NCBI RefSeq assembly: GCF_001613405.1
Contig: NZ_BDCH01000002.1
Coordinates: 32,727 to 96,726 of the forward strand
Source: Nocardia crassostreae
Lineage (GTDB): Bacteria; Actinomycetota; Actinomycetes; Mycobacteriales; Mycobacteriaceae
Direction: 5' to 3'
Length of the DNA stretch: 64,000 bases
The position numbers were made by a program, and so were the translations under genes. The notes below the pieces were generated by a model that had not been told where the DNA came from, did no database searches, and saw only the letters and a program-made list of their open reading frames with translations. Positions 57,426-64,000 of the stretch are shown here, piece after piece (the first letter of the stretch is position 1; the number at the start of each line of letters is the position of its first letter).

Positions 57426-58667
57426 TTACTTCACCCCCGGCAGTCCGGCGAACAGCAGCTGGAAGACGGTGCCCTCACTGGCGCGCGGCGTGGTCGCGGG
57501 CACGAAGACGTGCCCCTCGGCCGTGTCGGTGACCAGGTAGTTGGCTTCCTGTCCGGGCACATGGTCCAGAATTCCCTCGCAGTGCGGGCCGCCGGTGGCA
57601 TTCACCTTCGGGAGGTCCTCCGGATACTTGTACGGCTCACCGGCGGGCATGATGCTGGCGTTCATGGTGACCGCCGCGTAGCGGCCGCCGAAGATATCGC
57701 CCACGATCGGCATATTCGAGCCGAGGCCGACAATGGTGCAGTACAGCGAGTCCCGGTACTCGTAGAGGGTCTCGGTGGTCGGACGCAGCAGCCGGAGTGC
57801 TTCCACGAGAGGTGATTCGGTCTCGTTGAGGATCGGGGTGGCCGTATCGGCCAGACCGATGAGATTGGTGAGCAGCGCGTCGATCTTCTGCTCGGAGTCC
57901 ACGATGGCGCCGCTGGTGACCACCGCATTGTCGGTGGTGCGCAACAGGTCCGGCACGGTGTCGGCGTACAGGCCGGTCACCTGGGTGGTCTTCCGGAGAT
58001 CCTGCTGCAGGGTCGGCAGCGAGGGGTTGATCTCGCGCAGGAAGGCGTCGCTGTCGACCAGCAGCTGGCCCAGCTTCTCGCCGCGGCCCTCCAGGGCCGA
58101 GCCCAGCGCGGACAGCGTCGCGTTCAGCTTCTCCGGCTCGACCTTGGCGAGCACGTCATTGAGATGCTGGAAAAGAGTACTGAATTCGACGGTCACATTG
58201 TTCGCCTGCACGACCGCGCCCGGACGCAGCGAGTCGCCGGACGGATTCTCCGGCACCATGAAATTGATGTACTTCGCGCCGAACACGGTCGTGGAGCGAA
58301 TATCCACAACGGCATTGGCGGGCACCAGCTTCAATTGCTCATGGTCCACGGCCAATTCGATGTTCGCCCCGTCGGCGGTCTGCGTAATACCCGCCACCCG
58401 GCCGATTTCCACGCCGCGAACCTTGACCTTGGCATCGGGATCCAGCACCAGGCCGCTGCGCGGGGCCGCGACCACGACCTTGGCGGTCTGGGTGAAGCCG
58501 CCCGCAAAGCTGACCAGGCAGATCACCACTATGACGACCAGCCCGAGAATCAGGCCGACACCGGCCAGTTTGACGACCCAGCCCTGTTCGAGTGTTCTTT
58601 TGGGCCTGGGTTTTTCGACGAAGGGGGAGCCGATCGGGCTCCGCACCGGGTCCTGTTGTGTCACCAT
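57426..58667 (-). CDS. mce4A: MCE family protein Mce4A
   Basis: This 413-residue first MCE subunit has a 30-residue cytoplasmic leader, a helix at about 33-55 and the MCE domain at 60-140 (DPDAKVKVRGVEIGRVAGI, TTVFGAKYINFMVP). The C-terminal region holds two cysteines (DSLYCTIVG, GPHCEGIL). It follows yrbE4B by 9 bp. Confidence 0.94.
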   Translation of the reverse strand: MVTQQDPVRSPIGSPFVEKPRPKRTLEQGWVVKLAGVGLILGLVVIVVICLVSFAGGFTQTAKVVVAAPRSGLVLDPDAKVKVRGVEIGRVAGITQTADGANIELAVDHEQLKLVPANAVVDIRSTTVFGAKYINFMVPENPSGDSLRPGAVVQANNVTVEFSTLFQHLNDVLAKVEPEKLNATLSALGSALEGRGEKLGQLLVDSDAFLREINPSLPTLQQDLRKTTQVTGLYADTVPDLLRTTDNAVVTSGAIVDSEQKIDALLTNLIGLADTATPILNETESPLVEALRLLRPTTETLYEYRDSLYCTIVGLGSNMPIVGDIFGGRYAAVTMNASIMPAGEPYKYPEDLPKVNATGGPHCEGILDHVPGQEANYLVTDTAEGHVFVPATTPRASEGTVFQLLFAGLPGVK

Positions 58668-58676
58668 GTCCCGCCC

Positions 58677-59528
58677 CTACCCGGAGAGATGGAAATTGCC
58701 GGAGGTGCCGTAGATGGCCAGCGAGATCAGCAGTGTCACCGTGACGACCGCGACCAGGGAGGCGCGCACCGCGTTGCCCACCGCGATTCCCACGCCCACC
58801 GGTCCGCCCGCGGCGTGATAGCCGTAATAGGTGTGGATCATCATGACCGTGATGGCCATGACGATCGCCTGCCCGAACGACCAGAGGATGTCGCTGGGAA
58901 TCAGGAAGGTCTCGAAGTAGTGGTCGTACACACCGGCCGACTGCCCGTAGATCACCACTGTCGCAAAGCGACTGGCGATGAACGAGGCGATGACGGCCAG
59001 GGAGTACAGCGGAATGATGGCGATCATGCCCGCCAGCACCCGGGTCCCGACGAGGAACGGAACCGGGCGGATGGCCATGACCTCGAGCGCGTCGATCTCC
59101 TCCGCGACGCGCATGGCGCCCAATTGCGCGGTCGCGCCCGCGCCGATGGTGGCCGCCAAGCCGATGCCCGAAATCACCGGCGCCGCAATGCGAACATTGA
59201 TGAAGGCGGCGAAGAAGCCGGTCAGCGCCTCGACGCCGATATTGCCCAGCGAGCTGTAGCCCTGCACCGCGATGGTGCCGCCCGCCGCCAGGGTCAGGAA
59301 GCCGACGATCACGACGGTTCCGCCGATCACCGCCAAAGCGCCCGTGCCCATGGAGATCTCGGCAATGAGCCGAATGGTCTCGGTGCGGTAGTGCACGAAG
59401 GCCTTGGGCACCGAGGCCAGCGACTGCGCATAGAACAGCGCGTGCTTGCCGACCGAGTCGACGGCGTCGCCGGTCCGGCGCACGCGCCGCATGACCTTCG
59501 GAAAGCGGGACTGAATCACGAAAGCCAT
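58677..59528 (-). CDS. yrbE4B: ABC transporter permease YrbE4B
   Basis: This 283-residue MlaE-type permease is one of the two membrane subunits of the Mce4 importer. Five or six helices are present, with the conserved FFAAFINVRIAAPVISGIGL and the GAMRVAEEIDALEVMAI loop that contacts the ATPase. The ATG at 59528 is four bases after the yrbE4A stop. The ATPase partner (MceG) is not in the window, as is usual. Confidence 0.95.
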   Translation of the reverse strand: MAFVIQSRFPKVMRRVRRTGDAVDSVGKHALFYAQSLASVPKAFVHYRTETIRLIAEISMGTGALAVIGGTVVIVGFLTLAAGGTIAVQGYSSLGNIGVEALTGFFAAFINVRIAAPVISGIGLAATIGAGATAQLGAMRVAEEIDALEVMAIRPVPFLVGTRVLAGMIAIIPLYSLAVIASFIASRFATVVIYGQSAGVYDHYFETFLIPSDILWSFGQAIVMAITVMMIHTYYGYHAAGGPVGVGIAVGNAVRASLVAVVTVTLLISLAIYGTSGNFHLSG

Positions 59529-59532
59529 CTGA

Positions 59533-60297
59533 TCACCGCGCCGTGAACTTGATGCCAACGGCTGTTACCACCACGTTGACGACGAACAGTGCCATGAAGG
59601 CGAAGACGACGGTCTGGTTCACCGCATCGCCCACGCTCTTCGGGCCGCCCTTGACGTTCAGGCCCAGATAACAGGCGACCAGTCCGGCGACGAGTCCGAA
59701 CAAGGTTGCCTTCACTTCCGATATGACGAGTTCCGGCAGATTCGTTAGCAGCGTGATGCCATTGACGAAGGCGCCGGGATTGACGTCCTGCAGGAAGACC
59801 GAGAACAGGAAGCCGCCGAGAATGCCGATGGTGCAGACGAGTCCGTTGAGCAGTGCCGCCACGAACATGGAGGCGAGCACGCGGGGCACCACCAGGCGCT
59901 GCACCGGGTCGATGCCCAGTACCCGCATGGCGTCGATCTCCTCGCGAATGGTGCGCGCGCCGAGGTCCGCGCAGATGGTGGTCGCGCCCGCACCGGCCAC
60001 GATGAGCACCGTGACCATGGGGCCGATCTGGGTGACGGCGCCGAATGCCGCGCCCGCCCCGGAGAGGTCGGCGGCGCCGATCTCACGGAGCAGGATGTTG
60101 AGCGTGAAGCTCACCAGCACCGTGAACGGAATGGCCACAAGCACCGTCGGAAGAATGGAAACCCTTGCGACAAACCACGATTGATCAACGAATTCACGTC
60201 GCTGGAATGGTGGCCGCACCGATGCGCGGGCGACGGCGCCGACAAGTTCGAAGAACCCTCCGACCGCCCGCAACGGTACGGCGAGGACATCATTCAT
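59533..60297 (-). CDS. yrbE4A: ABC transporter permease YrbE4A
   Basis: This 254-residue MlaE-type permease opens the mce4 operon. Features include VSFTLNILLREIGAADLSG, the coupling loop GARTIREEIDAMRVLGIDP and a C-terminal helix VVFAFMALFVVNVVVTAV. AGGAGG lies about ten bases before the ATG. KstR-like sites lie in the upstream 303 bp. Confidence 0.95.
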   Translation of the reverse strand: MNDVLAVPLRAVGGFFELVGAVARASVRPPFQRREFVDQSWFVARVSILPTVLVAIPFTVLVSFTLNILLREIGAADLSGAGAAFGAVTQIGPMVTVLIVAGAGATTICADLGARTIREEIDAMRVLGIDPVQRLVVPRVLASMFVAALLNGLVCTIGILGGFLFSVFLQDVNPGAFVNGITLLTNLPELVISEVKATLFGLVAGLVACYLGLNVKGGPKSVGDAVNQTVVFAFMALFVVNVVVTAVGIKFTAR

Positions 60298-60372
60298 TCC
60301 CGCGATTCCTCCTGCCCCTGCCTGGCTTATAGCAGCCGAGATTGATTTGCGATCCCGACCCTACCCGAATAT

Positions 60373-60386
60373 TAGAACACGTTCTC
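60373..60386. promoter_or_regulatory. KstR-like operator upstream of yrbE4A (distal from start: 76 bp)
   Basis: TAGAACACGTTCTC fits the mycobacterial KstR consensus TNNAACNNGTTNNA except for the last base. KstR represses steroid genes until a cholesterol catabolite binds. It lies in the 60298-60600 gap, which otherwise holds no gene that I can see. Confidence 0.55.
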
Positions 60387-60450
60387 ATGCCGCTCGGGAA
60401 GATTTCGACGGTTTCTAACAGGGATTCTTTCTGAACTAGTGTCCATTTTT

Positions 60451-60464
60451 GAGAACATGTTCAC
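60451..60464. promoter_or_regulatory. Second KstR-like palindrome upstream of yrbE4A
   Basis: GAGAACATGTTCAC contains the perfect palindrome GAACATGTTC and the AAC-NN-GTT core, but lacks the outer T and A of the KstR consensus. It lies 154 bp before yrbE4A and 75 bp from the one at 60373. Confidence 0.4.
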
Positions 60465-60600
60465 CTCGAGCCCACCGTCACGCGCATGACACTTTTGTGA
60501 GGCGTCACACATAGTTAGTCCCCATTCCTACCAACGTTTGATGCCATGATCAACCGCTGATCGGGGGCCGAAACCCCCGGCAAACTGATGTGAGGGTTGA

Positions 60601-61503
60601 CTAACCGAGATCCATCAGCGAGGACGCGGAAAAGGTCGCGCCCGCCGGTCGATCGGCGAAATAATCGCCCAGGGTCCGCGCAAGACCCGCTGTGCTCCAC
60701 TCGCCCTCGGCGTCGAAGCGCTGTTCCACCACGGGAGCCGCCATCAGGGCCACCATCGGGCCGTAGACGACGAACAGCTGCCCGGTGACTGCCGCGGCGG
60801 CGGGCGAGGCCAGATAGGCCACCAAGCGCGCCACATGGTCGGGCGAGAGCGGATCCGGGCCCTGCTCGGGGGCCGCGGAGAAGACCTTCTCGGTCATGGC
60901 GGTGCGCGCCCGCGGCGCGATGGCATTGGCGGTCACGCCGAAATTGGCCAGCGCGCGCGAGGCCGACAGCGTCAGCGCGGTGATACCCGCCTTGGCCGCA
61001 CCGTAATTCGCCTGTCCGGCCGGGCCCAGCAGGCCCGCTTCCGAGGAGGTGTTGACGATGCGCCCGTAGACCGGCGCGCCCGCCTCCTTGGACTTGGCCC
61101 GCCAGTACGCACCGGCATTGCGGGTCAACAGGAAGTGCCCGCGCAGGTGGACCGCGACGACCGCGTCGAAATCCTCGTCGGACATATTGAACAGCATCTT
61201 GTCCCGGGTGATCCCGGCATTGTTGACCACGATGTCCAGCCCGCCGAAAGCCTCCTCGGCGGTGCTGATCAGCGCATCGGCGGTGGCCCGCTCGGCAATG
61301 GAACCGGCCACGAACTCCGCCTTGGCCCCGAGCGCCCGGATATCGGCGAGGGTTGCGCTGACCGCGTCGTTTTCGGCAAGGTCGTTCACAATGACCGAAG
61401 CGCCGGCGCGGGCCAGCTCGAGGGCCTCGGCCCGGCCCAGCCCGGCACCGGCTCCGGTCACGACCGCAACCCGACCGGCAAGACTCACATCAGATTCGCT
61501 CAC
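60601..61503 (-). CDS. hsd4A: Short-chain dehydrogenase Hsd4A-like (Rv3502c)
   Basis: This 300-residue SDR probably acts as the 17-hydroxysteroid or side-chain 22-hydroxyacyl-CoA dehydrogenase of steroid degradation. Motifs are TGAGAGLGRAEA, VNNAGITRD, the serine region VNTSSEAG and the catalytic NYGAAKAGI. A C-terminal extension (about residues 240-300) is typical of Hsd4A. It lies upstream of mce4 on the same strand with 303 bp between, and has its own KstR-like site. Confidence 0.9.
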   Translation of the reverse strand: MSESDVSLAGRVAVVTGAGAGLGRAEALELARAGASVIVNDLAENDAVSATLADIRALGAKAEFVAGSIAERATADALISTAEEAFGGLDIVVNNAGITRDKMLFNMSDEDFDAVVAVHLRGHFLLTRNAGAYWRAKSKEAGAPVYGRIVNTSSEAGLLGPAGQANYGAAKAGITALTLSASRALANFGVTANAIAPRARTAMTEKVFSAAPEQGPDPLSPDHVARLVAYLASPAAAAVTGQLFVVYGPMVALMAAPVVEQRFDAEGEWSTAGLARTLGDYFADRPAGATFSASSLMDLG

Positions 61504-61514
61504 CGGGCCGACTC

Positions 61515-61528
61515 TAGAACGTGTTCCG
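61515..61528. promoter_or_regulatory. KstR-like operator in front of hsd4A
   Basis: TAGAACGTGTTCCG matches TNNAACNNGTTNNA except at the last base. It lies 12 bp before the hsd4A start, between hsd4A and fdxD, suggesting a separate regulated promoter for hsd4A. Confidence 0.5.
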
Positions 61529-61548
61529 CTCCACGGGCAATAGCGGAT

Positions 61549-61737
61549 TCAGCCCAGTTTGAGGGCAGCCTTGGGGCACTGCGCCACGGCGGTCTCGATA
61601 TCGGCCCTATTGGCCTCGGTGACCTCGGACTCGACGATGTGCAGCACATCGTCGTCATCGAGATCGAACACGTCGGGGGCGATTCCGACACAGATTCCGT
61701 TCGCTTCGCACTGGTCGAGATCGACAGTGGGCTTCAT
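61549..61737 (-). CDS. fdxD: [3Fe-4S] ferredoxin FdxD
   Basis: This 62-residue ferredoxin starts at the ATG at 61737, with AAAGGAG seven bases upstream. The three cluster cysteines are CEANGIC and the CP of AVAQCPKAAL, and the usual fourth position is not cysteine, which fits a [3Fe-4S] protein. It likely passes electrons to a cytochrome P450 of steroid degradation. M. tuberculosis fdxD (Rv3503c) occupies the same place. Confidence 0.93.
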   Translation of the reverse strand: MKPTVDLDQCEANGICVGIAPDVFDLDDDDVLHIVESEVTEANRADIETAVAQCPKAALKLG

Positions 61738-61824
61738 GACCGACTCCTTTGGGCTGATATGGGCCGAGCCTAACAAGCGAGGGTCGGCACGGGTAGCCGA
61801 AACACCCCGATTCAGGGCTCATAC

Positions 61825-61838
61825 TGGAACATGTTTCA
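61825..61838. promoter_or_regulatory. KstR operator between fdxD and fadE26
   Basis: TGGAACATGTTTCA fits the KstR consensus TNNAACNNGTTNNA at every fixed base. It lies in the 153-bp divergent promoter region of fdxD and fadE26 and could repress both. Confidence 0.75.
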
Positions 61839-61890
61839 CCCGCTGTGCAATGATCGGCTGAACCCTGAAACGAAGGCTAGAGGTACTGCT

Positions 61891-63084
61891 ATGCGGATCG
61901 CATACACGCCGCAACAGGAACAGCTGCGCGCTGAGCTGCGTGATTATTTCGCTCGTCTCATCACTCCCGAACGGCGGGAAGCGCTTTCGGCCCAGACCGG
62001 TGAGTACGGGTCGGGCAATGTCTACCGCGAGGTCGTGGCCGAGATGGGCCGCGCCGGGTGGCTCACCCTGAGCTGGCCCGAGGAGTACGGCGGGCAGGAC
62101 CGCTCCACCATGGATCAGCTGATCTTCACCGACGAGGCCGCCATCGCGGGCGCCCCGGTGCCGTTCCTGACCATCAACTCGGTGGCGCCGACCATCATGC
62201 ACTACGGCACCGAGGAGCAGAAGAAGTTCTTCCTGCCCAAGATCGCGGCGGGCGAACTGCACTTCGCCATCGGCTATTCCGAACCGGGCGCGGGCACCGA
62301 CCTGGCCTCGCTGCGCACCGGCGCGGTGCGCGACGGCGACGAGTGGATCATCAACGGCCAGAAGATGTGGACCTCGCTCATCGCCTACGCCGACTACATC
62401 TGGCTGGCGGCGCGCACCGATCCGGAAGCCAAGAAGCACAAGGGCATCTCCATGTTCATCGTGCCGACCACAGCCGAGGGCTTCTCCTGGACGCCGGTGC
62501 ACACCATGGCCGGGCCGGACACCAGCGCCACCTATTACCAGGACGTGCGGGTCAAGCATACCGATATGGTCGGCCCGGAGAACGGCGGCTGGTCGCTGGT
62601 CACCAATCAGCTCAATCACGAGCGGGTGGCGCTGACCTCCTCCGCGCCGCTGGCCCTGGCGGTCGCGCAGACCACCGAATGGGCGCGCAATACCAAGAAC
62701 AGCAATGGTTCCCGCGTCATCGACGAGGAATGGGTGCAGATCGCGCTGGCCCGCGTGCACGCCAAGGTGGAATACCTCAAGCTGCTGAACTGGGAGATCG
62801 CCTCGCGCGCCGATGCGGGCGGGGATGCCGCGCCGCGGCCGTGGGATGCCTCCACCTGCAAGGTGTACGGCACCGAACTGGCCACCGAGGCCTACCGCAC
62901 CCTCATGGAGGTACTCGGACCGCAGGCCTACCTGCGCCAGGACTCCCCCGGCGCGCAGTTGCGCGGACGCCTGGAGCGTATGCACCGCGCCTGCCTGATC
63001 CTCACCTTCGGCGGCGGCACCAACGAGGTGCAGCGCGACATCATCGCCATGACCGCCCTCAAGCAGCCCCCGGCCGCGCGCTGA
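61891..63084 (+). CDS. fadE26: Acyl-CoA dehydrogenase FadE26-like (ChsE4)
   Basis: This 397-residue flavoprotein corresponds to M. tuberculosis FadE26, which pairs with FadE27 as an alpha2-beta2 enzyme that dehydrogenates steroid side-chain acyl-CoA. The ATG at 61891 has AGAGG upstream. Family signatures include IGYSEPGAGTDLASL, INGQKMWTS and the C-terminal FGGGTNEVQRDIIA. The next gene starts 20 bp after its stop. Confidence 0.93.
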   Translation: MRIAYTPQQEQLRAELRDYFARLITPERREALSAQTGEYGSGNVYREVVAEMGRAGWLTLSWPEEYGGQDRSTMDQLIFTDEAAIAGAPVPFLTINSVAPTIMHYGTEEQKKFFLPKIAAGELHFAIGYSEPGAGTDLASLRTGAVRDGDEWIINGQKMWTSLIAYADYIWLAARTDPEAKKHKGISMFIVPTTAEGFSWTPVHTMAGPDTSATYYQDVRVKHTDMVGPENGGWSLVTNQLNHERVALTSSAPLALAVAQTTEWARNTKNSNGSRVIDEEWVQIALARVHAKVEYLKLLNWEIASRADAGGDAAPRPWDASTCKVYGTELATEAYRTLMEVLGPQAYLRQDSPGAQLRGRLERMHRACLILTFGGGTNEVQRDIIAMTALKQPPAAR

Positions 63085-63104
63085 TCGAAAGCTAGGTAGC
63101 AGAC

Positions 63105-64000
63105 ATGGATTTCACTCTTACCGAAGCGCAGCAGGACCTGGCGCGGCTCACCGCCGAGGTGACCGGCAAGCTGGTCACCGCCGACAAGCTGCGTGAGCTC
63201 GACAAGAACACCGACGCCGACGGCGCGCGCACCGTGCGCTTCGACGAAACGCTGTGGAGCTCGCTCGCCGAGACCGGCGTGCTGGCGGCCGCGCTCCCGG
63301 AAACCGTCGGCGGCAGTGATTTCGGCGTGCTCGAGCAGGCATCCATCCTGCGCGAGCTGGGCAAGGCCGTGGCCGCCGTGCCGTACCTGTGGTCGATCGT
63401 GCTCGGCGCGGGCGCGCTCGCACAGTTCGGTTCCGAGGCCCAGCGCGAACTGGCCGCACGGGCCGTCGCGGGCGAGGTCGTGCTCACCGTGGCGCTGACC
63501 GAGGAACGCAACTGGGAGCCCGCCAAACCGGTCACCACCGCGGACGAGAACGGCCATTGGCGCATCACCGGTCTCAAGACCACCGTGCCGTTCGCCCGGC
63601 AGGCCACCCGAATCCTGGTGCCCGCCACCGTGTCCGGGCAGGCCGCGCTGTTCCTGGTCGATCCGTCCGATCCGGGCGTGCACCTGTCCGATCAGATCGT
63701 CACCGACCGCTCCCCCGAGGCGCAGCTCGAATTCGAGGGCGCCCCCGCCGAATTGATCGGCACCCTGGAGCAGGGCCCGGAGATCCTGGAGTGGCTGCTG
63801 CACCGCGCCTGGCTGGGCCTGGCCGCCCAGCAGCTCGGCACCTTGGAGAAGGGCCTGGAGCTGGTCGCCGACTACGCCCGGGAGCGCAAGCAGTTCAACC
63901 GCAAGATCGGCAGCTTCCAGGCCGTGGCCCAGCGCCTGGCCGATGCCTACATCGAGGTCCAGGCCGTGCGCCTGGCCGTCCAGCAGGCCGCCTGGCGGCT
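63105..64000 (+). CDS. fadE27: Acyl-CoA dehydrogenase FadE27-like (ChsE5), partial
   Basis: This is the partner subunit of the FadE26-type enzyme. The first 298 codons are in the window and the gene continues beyond it. The N-terminal MDFTLTEAQQDLARL, LPETVGGSDFGVLEQ and the late YARERKQFNRKIGSFQAVA are acyl-CoA dehydrogenase elements. The chain diverges from FadE26 as expected for the second subunit. It is co-transcribed with fadE26 across a 20-bp gap. Confidence 0.92.
   Translation, partial: MDFTLTEAQQDLARLTAEVTGKLVTADKLRELDKNTDADGARTVRFDETLWSSLAETGVLAAALPETVGGSDFGVLEQASILRELGKAVAAVPYLWSIVLGAGALAQFGSEAQRELAARAVAGEVVLTVALTEERNWEPAKPVTTADENGHWRITGLKTTVPFARQATRILVPATVSGQAALFLVDPSDPGVHLSDQIVTDRSPEAQLEFEGAPAELIGTLEQGPEILEWLLHRAWLGLAAQQLGTLEKGLELVADYARERKQFNRKIGSFQAVAQRLADAYIEVQAVRLAVQQAAWR

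Noticed and set aside
60496..60509. TGTGA-GGCG-TCACA resembling a CRP site before yrbE4A
   Set aside because: The spacer is four bases instead of six, so it does not fit the CRP consensus. I treat it as a chance palindrome.

Overview
The window is high-GC actinobacterial DNA, most likely from Nocardia or a close mycolic-acid-bearing relative. The evidence is a complete mce4-type steroid import operon, an antigen-85-like mycolyltransferase, a PhoP/PhoR pair, XRE-DUF5753/DUF397 regulators common in Nocardia and Streptomyces, frequent GTG starts, and gene order matching two separate blocks of the Mycobacterium tuberculosis genome. No prophage, insertion sequence or CRISPR array was seen. The species is inferred from gene content, not from a marker gene.

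Left part (1-45.7 kb). A conserved block corresponds, in inverted order, to the M. tuberculosis Rv0757-Rv0808 region: purF, a sterol-carrier-family gene, a CPBP protease, purL, an M18 aminopeptidase, purQ-purS, an MBL-fold hydrolase, oligopeptidase B, purB, purD, a HIT protein, and phoR-phoP. All six purine genes lie on the minus strand and are separated by accessory inserts. The inserts are: a peptide ABC transporter at the left edge; a DUF3533 membrane protein; a large alpha/beta-hydrolase membrane protein; a GT87 mannosyltransferase; a MarR regulator with a cytoplasmic AmiC-like amide sensor; an XRE/DUF397 module beside a decayed gene; an MMPL exporter; a bidirectional glutaminase/glutamate decarboxylase/antiporter locus (22.4-29.6 kb); a mycolyltransferase; an MFS remnant with its ArsR regulator and operator; a DUF2330 gene whose signal peptide is out of frame; and a frameshifted M23 peptidase. 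purM and purC, expected next to purF and near purB, are not here.

Junction (45.7-47.6 kb). A tRNA-Thr(TGT) gene with a strong terminator, an orphan mbtH gene and an alpha/beta hydrolase lie where the first syntenic block ends and the second begins.

Right part (47.5-64 kb). This matches the Rv3490-Rv3505 region: otsA, a short-chain dehydrogenase, two Mce-associated proteins, mce4F-A, yrbE4B-A, hsd4A, fdxD, and the divergent fadE26-fadE27 pair. Together these import a steroid and begin degrading its side chain. Matches or near matches to the KstR operator sit in front of yrbE4A, hsd4A and the fdxD/fadE26 divergent promoter.

The most interesting items are a 119-bp nested hairpin element at 6.0-6.2 kb, the two-sided glutamine/glutamate locus, the amide sensor insert, the small cysteine protein opposite an orphan DUF397 gene, and several genes broken by single-base shifts.
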